A DNA stretch of 64,000 bases from Lepidonotus clava (GCA_936440205.1 OW387136.1:54301718-54365717); one strand, 5' to 3'. Numbered from the stretch's first letter, positions 13,123 through 26,446 are shown. Notes: generated by a model not told the origin, from the letters alone. Numbers and translations are program-made.

Positions 13123-14195
13123 GCCTTCATCAACTGGGAGTGATGCACTGTTCAAGACAAGTATTGTTGGGGTACACTATGGTGTCATTGTACCTTATTG
13201 GCCTTGGATCCTCAGAGATAGCTGTACAGGCCTTAAGGAGAGAAATACCTGACTTTGAACTGGGTGCCATAAGGTACCTTGGGTTAATAGCGGTCTCTGC
13301 CCTATCCCTTTTCATAAGAGGAAAAGACATTAATGTTCCATTTCAGTACTATGGACCTCTGATCATGTCAAGTATAACAACTTTCTTTTTTAATATTTCT
13401 TATTTTTTTGCTGTTGCAGTAATGCCTTTGTCACATTGTGTTGCATTAATGGCTTGTCTAAGGACAATATCTTTTGTTGTAATTTCTCGCCTTCTGAAAC
13501 GTGTAACACCCAATGTATTTTCGGTAGTATCAATGGTTGGGTGCCTGATAGGAATACTTGCTATGATACAACCTTGGAAGCCATTTCAGGCAGGGTTCAT
13601 CCCTAGACCTTTCAATGATAATAGTACCATGGGATCAATTTTGTATAACCATCATAAAAACGATATATCAACTAATGGAAATATCTCAAATATTGATATT
13701 TACTCTCACAGTGCTGAAAACACAGTTACTCTTGGTTATGTTTGTGTTGCATTATCTGGGTGCTTTGAAGGACTATATCTATACATAACCACATTCTACT
13801 TAAGAAATGTGGATCCCTCTTTGCAGTGCTTTCTTTCTGGATTGCTCTGTTGCACAGCATCAATGATCACGTCATTTTATGTTGAGCAGCCTAAGATTAT
13901 CCTTGATCTGCATGGCACTCTGTTAGCTGCAGCACATTCTCTCACCACTGGGATAGCGTATATCACAGTGAATGCCAGCCTAAAGCTCCTTGACCCAGTC
14001 TTGGTGTGCATCCTCATTAACCTGGACGTTGTTTTGATGTTGATTCCTCAGTACATCTTCATGGGTGAACAACTGTATGGCAGAATGAATATCATGGAGG
14101 CTTTAGGCTGTATCACAATGTTTACCTTCATATGCCTTGGCTCCGTATTTTCTGCATTGTATTTTTGGTCTTTGATATTGAACACTTTAATTTAG
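13123..14195 (+). CDS. EamA / SLC35G-like transporter, copy B
   Basis: The same protein as copy A up to TM10. The exon begins after TTTACTTTCAG (ending 13,122), and the ATG at 13,143 gives 350 residues. The helices, the 'REIPDFELGAIRYLGL' motif and the glycosylatable TM5-TM6 loop are all kept. The C-terminus differs. A deletion of about 49 bp between two TCTGCA/ATGCA repeats removes the normal last codons (AN-RAHQDFE in copy A) and the stop. The protein therefore reads into former 3' UTR and ends 'LYFWSLILNTLI'. This replaces a short polar tail with a hydrophobic one and may affect sorting or stability. The rest of the frame is intact. Substrate unknown. Confidence 0.75.
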
Positions 14196-15537
14196 GGGCT
14201 TTATTTTGAACATACTGGCTGGCTTATCTAGACATAATGGCTGGCCTTACAAACTAACAAACCCATTAGCTTGAAAGAAGAATTGGCAAAATTTAAGAAA
14301 TCCAGAATCTGAAACATAATGGAGTAATTTGTATCTATGCTTCTTAAATGTTTTTATTGATATTGCCCTAGTGAATGCCCTAGAATAGTATGGGAAAGAT
14401 CTGAAGGGGTCCTGCTCCCTTTCCGTCTTTTCATTAGGGGTCAATGTATCAAGCGGATGGGCGTCTAAGAATTTTGTTAAAATGTGTGTACTATCCTGTA
14501 TAAATCCACTGCATATTTTAGCCAAAGAGGTGGTGGGGGGAGTCTGAAAATCTAGAAAATGTTCTTAATGGAAGGCCCCTTAATACTTAAACTACAAAAA
14601 GAGGGAATCTTTATGAATCTGTTTATATATGCGCTTTTCCCTCCCTTTTTAAACACTGGTTCCACCCCTGCCTTATTACTTAATGATGGCATCATTGACA
14701 GGTGTCCAGTGAAAAGAATGTGATTAACAGATTTCATTTTTTAAATCAAAGCATTATCTTTTTCAAGGTGATTCACACTTTTAAACGTGACCCATACTAA
14801 TACAATCTAGATTAAATGATTGCATATTTGAGGGAAAAGTCCTGTTGGTGGGATATATTACAACAATCAGAGGTAAATCTTTTGAGAAATAGAAATCAAT
14901 AATGGGTCATCAGAAAAGCTCTAAAAGCCTCAAATAAAATGTTTATATTGTATTTCTGAGGGTTGCAGACCTCTCTCAGTAAAATCCTACTCTTGGATAC
15001 CCATTGTATATCAATGCTAATGAAATGTTTCTAGGTCTTTGATTTCCTGTGTGGTATGGCGTATCATCATAAACTCACTGCAACTAATTTCTGTGATGTA
15101 TGCATCTTCAATGATCTTCAATGACAAAAGAGATTAATAATTCCTTTTTCTGTCTATGTAACAAAGATATATGTTTTTGCTCAATGAGGTGTTATTTCAT
15201 ACCAATGAATGAGCAAGGTAAAATAGCTGAACTGATCTAATTTTGATTAACTACCCTCATACACTCTTTAGAATCTTTAGAAGCTGAGATATAAGATGCA
15301 AATCTTGATGGCCAATGTAAAGTGTAATATAAAAAAAAAAGGTTTGCATTGGGATTTGCATTGGAAACTATAGACCCCAAATGCCTAGTATGATATACTT
15401 TGCATCAGGTCCGATAATAAGTGTAATATGGCCTGAATGTGAATTGTTCGGATTCATGTTGGGCAACACTATTCAATGTGAACGGGGAGCAGACACATAG
15501 TGTAATTAGGGCTTTACCCAAATTAATAGGCCAATTA

Positions 15538-15828
15538 AGCCCCATACCCACTAGGCGATCTGACCATTGAAGAGTGACGGGTGCCTGAGACAATTGCTGG
15601 CAAAGTTGCTGAGCAATTCAGGATCGCCAGGCGACGCCCCATGGGTATGGTGTGATTCTGGGCGATGAGTGACTGATGATGGGATAGCAGTGAAAATCGT
15701 TGGGAAAATCGCCAGAAAAAAATAATATCAAACTTGCCTGATATTACCGTCACCCGATGTCGCTGACGCCAATTCTGACAGTCGCCCTTTACCCAGCGAT
15801 GGTAAAATCACTTAGTGGGTATGGGGCT
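15538..15828. mobile_element. MITE, AGCCCCATACCCACTAGG family (unit B copy)
   Basis: A 291-bp twin of the unit A insertion at 3,704, with the same TTA flanks (15,535-15,537 and 15,829-15,831). It was inherited by segmental duplication, not inserted independently. Differences between the two copies can serve as a clock for the A/B split. Confidence 0.8.
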
Positions 15829-16213
15829 TTAGGGTAGTAATTAAAACATGACTGTACTATTTGAACCAGAACCATCAGAACTATGTCAGTCACATTATAA
15901 GTATGACTTTTTTTCTACACCTCTGGGATATATAGAGAAGGTCACCTATAGTCAACCATATCCTAGACTAGAAAAAGTTATTATAAATGACTTTCAGATG
16001 GCGTTCAAGGTTTATATGCAAGTGATATACTTGATGGTGTTCAAGGTTTATACAGGTAGGTGATATGGTTGTAGCTAACTATCTAGCTAACATATGTGTC
16101 AAAGGTCATAACTGTTAGTAAGCTCTTGAGACTTTTGAAGCAATTTTCCCTGTCAAGCCATTTGGTTTAAAAACTTATTTTAGGCTTGTATAATAGTGTC
16201 AGACCTCTCTGTG

Positions 16214-16479
16214 AGCTACAGCATATTCTCTCACCACTGGGATAGCGTATATCACAGTGAATGCTAGCCTTAAGCTCCTTGACCCAGTCTTGGTATGCAT
16301 CCTCGTCAGCCTGGACGTTGTTTTGATGCTGATATTCCTCAATACATGCTCATGGGTGAACAACTGTATGCAAGAATGAATATCATGGAGGTTTTAGGCT
16401 GTACCTCAGTGGTTACCTTCATAGGTCTTGGCTCCATATTTTCTGCAAACAGGGTGCATCAAGATTTTGAATTAAAATG
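16214..16479 (+). pseudogene. Truncated 3' transporter copy in unit B
   Basis: The twin of the relic at about 4,375-4,638, with the same extra base and the same breakpoint. It therefore existed before the A/B duplication. It covers the TM8-TM10 region and the C-terminal 'HQDFELK' ending. Confidence 0.8.
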
Positions 16480-17680
16480 AATACCAATATTTAATACATT
16501 GTTTTTGGTCTTTGATTATGAAGAACACTTTAGGGGCTCATTTTCTATTTTCTGTATTCTAGACATAAGGGCTGGCCTTACAAACTTACAAACTCATAAG
16601 CTGAAAGAAGAGGCGGCAGTATTTAAGAAATCCAGAATCTGAAACATTATGGAGTAATTTGTATCAGACCTTTTTAAATGCTTTTATTGATATCGCCCTA
16701 GTCTTGGGTTCGTCCAAGATGGGGGTCGTATGAACCTCTCAAACACCCCTGGCTATGGACCTGTAAATCTTTTGAGACATAGACTGGGGCGGACCCAGTG
16801 GCAACTACATTGCAGAGATAACCTTTGGTATAAGGTCTAAATGCAGCAAAGTGGACCTATTTTACATTGGTCTATTTTAATAGTCACTTAAACTCAATAA
16901 TACTCACAGCCTTTTGAACATGCGAATCTAGCTCTTTCCATAAATTTACTCCCAAATAGTACTAGTATATGGGCTCTTACATACTCTCCTTGTTTGAGAA
17001 AGGTAGTAATAATTTAATTTTATCACTATTTCAAAGTACTTTTTCACCCCTATGGATATCTATATTACTTATAGATTTACTAAGTTTATATATCATCTTC
17101 AACATAATAACTTTCCTTCTAATGTCTAACATCTTGATCGAAATTAGGTAAGTCATTAGGTAAACAAGCCATTTCTTCAGTGGATACATATCTATTCTTC
17201 ATTGTCACAATCTTGATAGCCCTAAGAAATCTTGTGATGAAAGAGTAAAGGCTATATCCTTTCTTACAAATTATTTTGGAGTCAGGCAGTTATTGTTAGA
17301 CGTATCATGCTCATAAATTCAGCCAGTTTGAAATTTGTGGTATTGTATTGGATGAATGTTACATCACTTGAGCTCTCTAGGTTATAAAAACCTGATATTG
17401 GAACCATTTTCACTTGTCTAGGTACCTTAGGAGCTGAAAATCATGGAATTCAAAATTGGTCAGCCGTTTTGGATTTCCACATTGATTTCAAATGCAAATA
17501 ATTCCCTGACCAATAACCTCCCAATTTTGACACCACGCCATTATCTCTTTATTCATTTTAGAAGCTGAGATATAAGATTGTTTATAGCAAAGGGCAGCCA
17601 TATTGGATTTTTGGCCCCCACATCCATCCTATTGGTATTTTAAAGTGGTTCCCATTCTAGATTTCATAGTTGCACCTCAG

Positions 17681-17783
17681 AGGTGCCTCATACCATATTT
17701 GGTGCTTTGATCTGCTCTGTAACAATTTCTAGGTGCCTCATACCATATTTGGTGCTTTGATCTGCTCTGTAACAATTTCTAAA
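17681..17783. repeat. 50-bp minisatellite, two copies
   Basis: The unit B counterpart of the three-copy array at 6,551. It starts directly after the GGTGCCTCAT that in unit A lies 765 bp further left, which marks the deletion junction. Confidence 0.85.
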
Positions 17784-19795
17784 AAAAATGACCTTAACAG
17801 ACCTTGATTAAATTGGTTTTACTAAAGAGTTAAAGTATAGTAGAGCTAATAAACTAAGGTGCCAGTTATCAGTATTTCCTTGTTTTAATCATTCTATCAT
17901 TAGTTTTGTGAAAGTGATTAGACCCAACTTCCAACAATAATGTGACTCTATAGATATTGGGTAGAGTTCTCATCAACTATTCGGTTAAAGTCTAAAAGAG
18001 GTAAATTACTGTTAACAGTGTTTTAACCCATGGCAACTGAAGAGTACAACTTTTACCATACAAATTAACTGGTCCGACAACCCAAACTATCAGTAGATGG
18101 AAACTTGCTTTTTTTAAATGTGCATACATTGTATTCAGTAACAAACATCAGAGGACGGCACATAATTCCCTTTACCAGGTCCTCCGTTGACAGCAATGAC
18201 AGCTCTTACTGCCTAGCATTTCCTCAAACAGATATCCATGTTACAATACAGGTGTGGTCCAACTAGAATTTGGTAGCCAAAGAACCTCTAACACCAACTA
18301 GCTCCAGTAAAAGAGTTTTACCTAATAACCCACTCAAACTGAAAATCAAACCAATCCTGGTGCATGAGTGCCTGTAATTACATTGTATTGGAGCTGATTT
18401 TTCAATATAAATTGAAGAATTTCCTGAATGCATTTAAACTACATAGTGCATCATCAAATTGGTTTACTTCTGGTAAAGAACACATGTTTTTGCATGCTAA
18501 AATGAGTGCTAAAAATGATGATCACAAAATAACGTTCTTTCTACCTCCCACACTACTAAGGTGTCTCAAAATTTCAGGTCTTAATTAGATAGCAGTGATC
18601 AGGACAAGTAAGAGGGGCCAAATTCAAGAAAGGGGGGTTATCTATCAAAGTGAAGAACACTGCTGGGTTACACTTTATCAATTGAGTGGGGATGAATAAA
18701 AGTGAGTTTACATTCTAGCTCATCACTGCATTATTGGAGACATTCTTAGTAAATAGGTATGGTTTCGATCTCATCTTCATCTCCATTCTTTAATAATTCA
18801 TTGCTAAAGTTCAACAGAACAAATGACAGTGAGCACAAATGAGAGGATTTACTATATTAGATCCAAGGTATAACAGTCATTTCATCATTCAAGTGATCCC
18901 AACAGGTGGTGAATATTACACTTGTCAGAGTAACACTCAGACAATTGCTAATTATGGTTATGTCCTATTCTTATCCACCACAGAACACATGCTTGCCAAG
19001 ATACATTTACACTGCAGATCTTGCAGGAAGACCACAATGCTCATTCTGCTCTAAAGTCAGGACCAGCAGCTCACAACAATGGTATCTCAGAGCACCTGAG
19101 CACATGCCTACCTTTACTTATACAGAACGGTTTGAGATTACCTAGCCTTACTTATACAGAACGGTTTGAGATTACCTAGCCTACCAAGAACAGACATTGC
19201 CTGTTTCGGTAAAGTATACACGATATGGCTCGTTTTCTATACTAGTGGTCCTTTAAATGATTGTAATGTAATTTGAGTCTTTAATGCAGGGGTAACAGGT
19301 ATAATTCACTAGTTTTGAGGTATATAACAAGTGATTCCGCTTAAACAAGCATAGTGATCCCCTATTCTTAATTATTGGAAATGATTCATAACATCTAAAT
19401 ACTTATTAGATGCAACTTTGAAAGAAATTAGGGTTTATGTGTTATGTATCTTGTTTATAAAGAAATTTTCAGCCATTTTTATTATTAGATAATATAGAAA
19501 TAGTATCTATTAATAGTGAATATATTCATAATGTATAAAAATATATAGTAATGTACACCATATTTGCATATTTGATATAACTGACCTCAGTAATATGCTC
19601 TCCATTAAACCAGCATTATAGCAGTCAGATTGTATTATATATATTTGGTTTTGCCCTGTTTTAGAGAAATCTTGATATTAAATCTATAATGGCAACACTG
19701 CCTGTGAGTTTAACCTGTTTCCCACCTCCTCTCTTACCAAAGAAGATTGTCTTTATCCCTGTACTTCACTGATTACTCTTGTACTTTACTTTCAG

Positions 19796-20856
19796 GCCTT
19801 CATCAACTGGGAGTGATGCACTGTTCAAGACAAGTATTGTTGGGGTACGCTATGGTGTCATTGTACCTTATTGGCCTTGGATCCTCAGAGATAGCTGTAC
19901 AGGCCCTAAGGAGAGAAATACCTGACTTTGAACTGGGTGCCATACGGTACCTTGGGTTAATAGCAGTCTCTGGCCTATCCCTTTTCATAAGAGGAAAAGA
20001 CATTAATGTTCCATTTCAGTACTATGGACCTCTGATCATGTCGAGTATTACCGTTCTGCTTTTTAATATTTCTTATTTTTTTGCTGTTGCAGTTATGCCT
20101 TTGTCACATTGTGCTGCATTAATGGCTTGTGTAAGGACAATATCTTTTGTTGTAATTTCTCGCCTTCTGAAATGTGTAACAACTAATGTGTTCATGGTAG
20201 TATCAATGGTAGGGTGTATGGTAGGAATACTTGCTATGATACAACCTTGGAAGCCATTTCAGGCAGGGTTCATACCTAGACCTTTCAATGAAAATAGTAC
20301 CTTAGGATCAACTTTGTATAATCATCCAAAAAGCACTATATCAACTAATGGGAATATCTCAAATATTGATGTTTACTCTCACTGTGCTGAAAACACAGTT
20401 ACTCTTGGTTATGTTTGTGTTACATTATCTGGGTGCTTTGAAGGACTATATATATACATAATAACATTCCACTTGAAAACTGTGGATCCCTCTTTGCAGT
20501 CTTTTATTTCTGGATTTCTCTGTTGCACAGCATCAATGATCGCATCGCTTTATGTTGAGCAGCCTAAGTTTATCCTTGATACACACATCTCTCTGTTAGC
20601 TGCAGCACATTCTCTTGCCAGTGGGATAGTGTTCATCACACTGAATGCCAGCCTAAAGCTCCTTGACCCAATCTTGGTGTGCATCCTTGTCAACCTGGAC
20701 GTTGTTTTGATGTTGATTCCTCAGTACATATTCATGGGTGAACAACTGTATGGTAGAATGAATATCATGGAGATTTTAGGTTGTATCTCAGTGGTTACCT
20801 TCATAGGTCTTGGCTCTGTATTCTCTGCAAACAGGGAGCATCAAGATTTTGAATAA
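19796..20856 (+). CDS. EamA / SLC35G-like transporter, copy C
   Basis: Third paralogue, 346 residues from the ATG at 19,816, in an exon that starts after TTTACTTTCAG. It is intact, with ten predicted helices and the same 'REIPDFELGAIRYLGL' motif. Compared with A and B it has many substitutions in TM3-TM5 and TM6-TM8 (for example 'VRTISFVVISRLLKCVTTN' and 'VYSHCAENTV'). It keeps the ancestral C-terminus 'HQDFE'. The open frame despite this divergence suggests it is or was under selection. Substrate unknown. The 5' flank matches that of copy B, so a promoter may be shared. Confidence 0.75.
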
Positions 20857-22266
20857 ACTAATTACCAATACTAGATGCATGATATTTCTGGTCTTTGATA
20901 TTGAAGAACACTTCAGGGGCTTTATTTTGAACATGATGGCTGGCTTATCTTGACACAATGGCTGGCCTTACAAACTAACAAACCAATAAGGTGAAAGAAG
21001 AATTGGCAAAATTTAAAAAAATCCTGAATCTGAATCATTATGGAGTAATTTGTATCTAAGCTTCTAATGTTTCTATTGATATTGCCCTAGTTAGTGCCCT
21101 AGAATAGTATGGAAAGGATCTGCAGGGTTCCTGTTCCCTTTCCATCTTTTCACTAGGGTTTGATGCATCAAGGGGGTTGGGGTTGAAGAATTTTGTTAAA
21201 ATGTGTGTGCTTTCCTGAAGAAATCCAGCATGTATACTTTAGCCAAAGAAGTGGTTGAGGGATCTGAAAATCTAGAAAATGTTCCTAATGGAAGACCCTT
21301 AACCTACAGAAAGACTTAAACTACAGAAAGACTTAAACTACAGAAAGAGGGGAAATCTTTATCTATTTGTTATATATGCCCCCCTCCCTTTTGAAACACT
21401 GGATCCACCCCTGCCCTATTACTTAAAGGGTTCCTTGCACATAAATTTCCAAGAGCATAATTTTTATCTAATTAACTACTCTTTTGTATTCTTAAAATAT
21501 TTCAAGAGAAAAAAATGGAAAATGTCACTTTATTATTGAATTATTAAGGATAAAAAATAAAATTTGGGAATTCCCAAATTTCTGGCATTTCATTTCTGTC
21601 CTTGCTACGTCATAATATAGGGAAATCCCTTTCAAAATAATTTGGGAATCCAAGGTAATTGAAAGAATTTAGGTGAGTAAAGATACAAGTATTTTGTAGC
21701 CTGTATGCGGCATAATATTATTGTTTTATGCTAAAGCTAAAATTATTTTCTATTCATTGTTTAGACTTGGGGATTCCCTTTTAGTGAAATAGGGATTCCC
21801 CATTAACTGTCCTTGTGACGTCACAAATTTGGGTGAATTCCATGAAAAACACATAAAATAGACCAGATATTGAAGTCTAATAAACATGCCTAAACTTGGA
21901 ATATTCTTAAAATTTCTCTTGCATCATTAGTTCATGGTGCAATTACCATACTCGAGGAATTTCATTGGAAAATATTCATCCTCTAATTATGTGAAAGGTT
22001 TCCTTTAATGACAGCATCATTGACAGGTGTCCAGTGATATGTATGTGATTAACAGATTTCTCTTTTCAAATCAAAATATGATCCTTTTCAAGGTGATCCA
22101 GACTTTTTAAAGTGACTCTTATTAGTACAATCTAGATTAAATGACTGCATATTTGAGGGAATAGTCCTGTTAACGGAATATATTTCAACAATCAGAGTAA
22201 TAGAAATCAATATTGGGTCATCAGACAAGCTCTCAATACCTCAAATAAAAATATAATGTATTGTAC

Positions 22267-22763
22267 TGATGCGGCGTCAGTCCATAGTTAGCTTAGTTGT
22301 TATGCATAGAAGCAATCTCAGGGCTAAGAGTGAGACACTCCATAGGTTTTGTTTGGAGAGTGAAGGCAATGTCAATCTTAAGGGACCGGTATAAAACAGG
22401 GCCCATAGCAGGCAGAGAGCCAGAGTGCGCTAAGCAAGCATTAGAAACACCTCAGATAGCGTAGCAGGCACTGGAGACTGGGTTTTTTTTATGGAGAATC
22501 TGCGGACCTACAGACAGGAAGGCTAGGAGCGTTGGCTGTATGGGTTGAGTGGAACAAACCTCTCAGGCAGATGAGTGTCACCGGGAGCTCATTGACATTT
22601 ATCATGTGTTTGGACTAATAAACAATATCCTTTCATGGAAGTGTTGTGTCACCTCTTGGTTGAGAACTGTCTCGAGATGGCCTATGGCTTCAACAGAAAG
22701 AAGAGAAATATTATGCTTAAAGATACCTCTACAATTAACAGTAAAGTTTAACCCCATGGTTCA
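22267..22763 (+). mobile_element. Solo LTR (fossil) in unit C
   Basis: A 497-bp segment beginning TGATGCGG and ending CA. It has a TATAAAA box at about 22,390 and AATAAA at 22,617. It is flanked by GTAC (22,263-22,266) and GTAT (22,764-22,767), a probable 4-bp target duplication with one change. It interrupts duplicated sequence that is continuous in units A and B, which supports an insertion after the split. No internal region remains. Family is probably Ty3/Gypsy-like, by inference from the 4-bp target. Confidence 0.65.
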
Positions 22764-23559
22764 GTATAATAGAGTTTCTGAAATTTACAGACCTCTCTCA
22801 TTAAAAGAATACTCTCGGATACCCAATGCAAATCTTGGGCCGAATGATTTACCCCGCCGGCCCTTGGGGCCTGTCCCCGAGTGGAGTATCTGTTGTTAGA
22901 CCTATTAAGGGAGCATCACACACACTGGGACAGGTTACAGCAGCATTGCCATCCAAAGGGGTCAAGTCAAAGGGGTTCAGGTAATTCTAAGGGGCTTCGA
23001 ACTTAGGTTGGTGTCAGGAACCCTCCTTCCCCCTGGCTACACAACTGGGTTATGTTATACGGCCTGGCCTGCTCCCCATGCCTGACACTTGTTAGACTGT
23101 AAATGTATAAAAATGTAACTTGACTTAAATGTAATTAGAATCAACATTAAATGTAAATCTGATGGGAATTGTAAATTAAATTGCCATGAAATGTAATTAT
23201 ACCTCCTACCTTAAATTGTAAAAGTGTCAGGAATGTAAATTGTAAATCATTACATGCCCCAGCTCTTTTATTTCCCCACTGAAAAACTCCAGAAAAGTCA
23301 TATGTGCTACAGCAAGAGTTTGGACAGCCTCTCTGGACTGATAGTTGTAAACTAACCCTAACCCTGGCAGAGTGGCTAGGAGCATTGGCTGGGGGGGGGG
23401 GGGGTTGAGCGGACTAAGCTTCAAGGACTGGTTATTGTCAATGGGAGGTCAGGGGTTCTTACTTTAGGCAGGCAAGCAGTGACCACTGCCTTTGTTAAAG
23501 TATTTGGTGTGACTAGGACAAGGATAAATTCCAAGACCTCCCAGACTTGAAGCGGCACT

Positions 23560-24060
23560 CTTCCAATTGAGCTACCAAGTCTGGTCTCCCCATTTGTTGC
23601 CTTCTACGAACAGCAAGGGGCTGCGGGTGACACATTCTTCCCAGGAGGCTCCCGAAGGAACCCCCGCCCTGGATTCCCAGTGGCTCATCATTAAGAGGTT
23701 ACAAAACACTCGAATGAAAATGTTTATTAAATCCAAACATGTTGTGGATGTCGCTGTGCTCCTGTTTACAACTATCAGTCCAGAGAGGCTGTCCACTCAA
23801 CCACATGAAACCAATGCCCCTAGCCGATTCCACCAGCTCAGCCCCACTCACTTGTTCAAAGTGAGTTCACAGTGCCATGAGGTTTCACCTATCTGCTTAC
23901 ATGTTACACTCCAAGGCTATCTGTGCTCATGCCTCTGTTTTACCAAACCTATGATGTAGCCTTTACGCTCTCCTCCCCCAGTGGAGAATCACTTTTAGCG
24001 CTGAGTCTCACTTACTTATAAGTTAACTGAGACTCACGCAGCGGACTGACATCCGCATCA
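23560..24060 (-). mobile_element. LTR-like fossil, opposite orientation
   Basis: Read on the minus strand from 24,060, this begins TGATGCGGATGTCAGTCC, closely matching the start of the LTR at 22,267. A polyadenylation signal (AATAAA on the minus strand) lies at about 23,721. The far end is unclear. A degraded tRNA-like stretch (TAGCTCAATTGG box A on the minus strand) lies at about 23,560-23,580. It is possibly a second, older solo LTR of the same family. Confidence 0.4.
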
Positions 24061-24689
24061 GTACACCACAACCAACTTAGCTTCCAAGCACAATACAATG
24101 AGACTGTGACTGTCCTCGCACAAATTACTGATGGTAAAAAGCATTAGACGATTTATAGATGATTTCACAGAATTAACAATAGTTAAGACAATGATAATGC
24201 CCTATCTAGATCCGGGTAACATCCACTTTACAAATAGAACTTTAAAGAAAATGAGAGAGGAGACATTATACTAAACACTGCATTTAGAGTCTAAATCAAC
24301 ATACATGCTCTAATAAAAATCAATAAATTCGATCTTTATAATAAGGCTAACCTTGTTTCTCTTGAATACCACAAGACATATTTTATGTTGAATACAATTT
24401 TTCGATTAATTAAGTCTAATAGCATTACACTTGTAAAACCACTAGGAGAAACCCGATTGACCCAAGTACCTGTTGTGAAAGAACATGTTCCAGCTACTAT
24501 TACATTACTTAATCACCAGTATTTGTAGCAAGACATTAGTGGAATAATCCAGACGTTCACTGCCGGAACGTACAGGATATAAATTTAGAAATGTAATTAA
24601 TATGAAATTACAGGAAGAGTTTAAATGGTCGGAAATGATGCGGATCCCAGGAGGTATTCATTTGTAACTGAATACTGTAATAGGAAGAA

Positions 24690-24805
24690 CCACAGGGGGC
24701 ATCTGAGGGTGGCTGTACAACCCATAGGGGATCGTTACAAACCTATGGCGAACCTAATCCCCATGGGTCATACAGCCACCCGAGGATGACCCCAAGGGTT
24801 CTTTT
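24690..24805. mobile_element. Foldback MITE (GGGTGGCTGTATGACCC)
   Basis: Inverted arms of about 23 bp (24,707-24,730 against 24,759-24,781), both reading GGGTGGCTGTAYRACCCAT from the outside, with further imperfect pairing beyond. A related foldback occurs at 38,588-38,672, so this is a repeated family and not a chance hairpin. Confidence 0.65.
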
Positions 24806-26328
24806 TTTATCACTCAAACAAACATCAAACTATTTAGAAAATACTATGAATGTGCAGCAGTGCATACGGCCCGTCAACACGCCCTCCCCACAATACGCAC
24901 CACTCGACAGCCGTGCAGGTGATAAAGTGTACTACATCATTTGTTCATTAATTTCATCAAAACCATAGCCATTTGCTAAATTGAGAAACACAATTGATAA
25001 GCAAGGCAACACTGATTTAAATATTATGTAACCAAACAGATATTCATATTATGCAGCAAGTATCCGATGTACTAGTCAAGTTATGACTGGCAAAAAAGAA
25101 GAATACTGGGACAACCCAATCTTATGCCAGGGTAAATAAAACTGTTTAAAGAAAATGTATAAAGTAAGGTAAAAGTAGGCCATATGGCCATTATGGCCTT
25201 GAGTAATGGGGTGAACTAGATATGTCCTGTCTGGGGCTTTTCCAAGAAGAGATGTATAGCTGAATGTATAGATCCATGCGTTAAGAAAGGTGCACTATTC
25301 TATCCCTCTACAGCCGTTTATGAATCCTGTGAAACACTTTTTAGAGTCTCCAAATTCAGTTATTAAATGCATGAGGATATAAGATACATCATGGCATTTC
25401 CCTTCAATGGTTATGGTACATTATTGGCCACCTTCTCATGATTTTATGCTCAAAAAACATGAATTAACACATCTAACAACTTAATCCTATGGTAAATCCC
25501 CGTAGGGAATCTCTGAAAATCATCAGGTTTTGCACTTTTTTGCCTTTTTGCCTTTTCAAAGATTTAGCTGTAAAATTATAACTATAAGTATGTGACAGCC
25601 ACTAACACTTTACACCATTGTAATCTTCAAGTAAATTTTTCAGGTTTGGATCTAAATAGAATGTTTGTATTCTTTGATAAGTTTTATGAAACCAGTCAGG
25701 ATTGATTGTCCAATTTATTCTGAATTCTATGGTATGTGAAGAAGAACCATATCACATTAACTTCGAAGGTCATAGTTGTTTGAAAAAAATGCCCTTTTCC
25801 GTATCTTTTAAAGTCACCCATTCTTGGTGTGTTGGTCTATAGTAACCTTTCCCATGAATGAACACCTATACAGCCAGCCACTAAGTATATGGTTACTGGG
25901 TCAGTTCACTACGTATAGACTTTGTGCATAAGACGTAACATCTCCCAAAATAGACAGGACCCTTTATTATACCTTAGGGTGATACATGTTTAGTAGTTAA
26001 GAGTTTAATGCATGCTGTATCAAACCTGGGTGATAACCAACTTTGTAGCACCCTCCAGGGCAATACAGAAACTTGTAGCTTTCAATCATTCATAAAAAAT
26101 GAAATCATTAAGAAATAAGAAATCTAGTATATCCATTATCTTCACAACATTCCTAGCTTCATTTTACTTCCATACTGTTTGTGAATTTGATGGATATCAA
26201 AAAAGTTTTATGAAGAATTTTTAAAAACATTTGCAGCATGGTAGCCCAGCCATCAATAATTGCTGTGTGTCCTTCCTTGGGAGCTCAGATCTAACAGAAA
26301 GGGTATAATGAATCCATAACTAACCTCA

Positions 26329-26446
26329 AAGGGGGTCCTCTGGTAGTCAGCACCCCTCAGCTGGACCCCGATATCAGCCTGCGGGCCCTGCCCTTAGGCT
26401 GATATCGGGATGCAGCCTCAGGGTGCTAACGCCCCTCGTACCCCTT
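26329..26446. mobile_element. GC-rich foldback element
   Basis: An imperfect palindrome of about 118 bp. The left arm (AGGGGGTCC...CCGATATCAGCC) pairs with the right arm (GGCTGATATCGG...GTACCCCTT), about 50 bp each. It is markedly GC-rich in an AT-rich region. It would form a strong hairpin and is probably a small nonautonomous element. Confidence 0.6.

Larger units (their letters stand above)
12960..19631 (+). repeat. Segmental duplication, unit B
   Basis: The second tandem unit, collinear with unit A. It carries the transporter gene, the 291-bp MITE, the truncated gene copy and a two-copy 50-bp minisatellite. It also has a local 33-bp tandem duplication at about 19,120-19,185. Its right junction with unit C (CAGATTGTATTATATAT) is the empty-site equivalent of the transposon insertion at the A/B junction. 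Between 14,200 and 19,630 I see no further gene. Confidence 0.85.
19632..22845 (+). repeat. Segmental duplication, unit C (partial)
   Basis: The third unit is more diverged than A and B. It holds the third transporter gene and its 3' flank, and can be followed to about 22,266. It resumes after a solo LTR at 22,764 (the stretch around 'GCAGACCTCTCTC' in A aligns to 'ACAGACCTCTCTC' at about 22,788). No truncated gene copy or MITE is visible, so the unit ends early or is lost beyond about 22,845. Confidence 0.75.

Noticed and set aside
23524-23585. Possible tRNA gene on the minus strand
   Set aside because: Box A is good, but the T-arm and box B are degraded and no complete cloverleaf forms.
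24180-24620. Possible LINE remnant
   Set aside because: Short phrases such as RFIDDF look suggestive, but there are many stops and no motif beyond chance.
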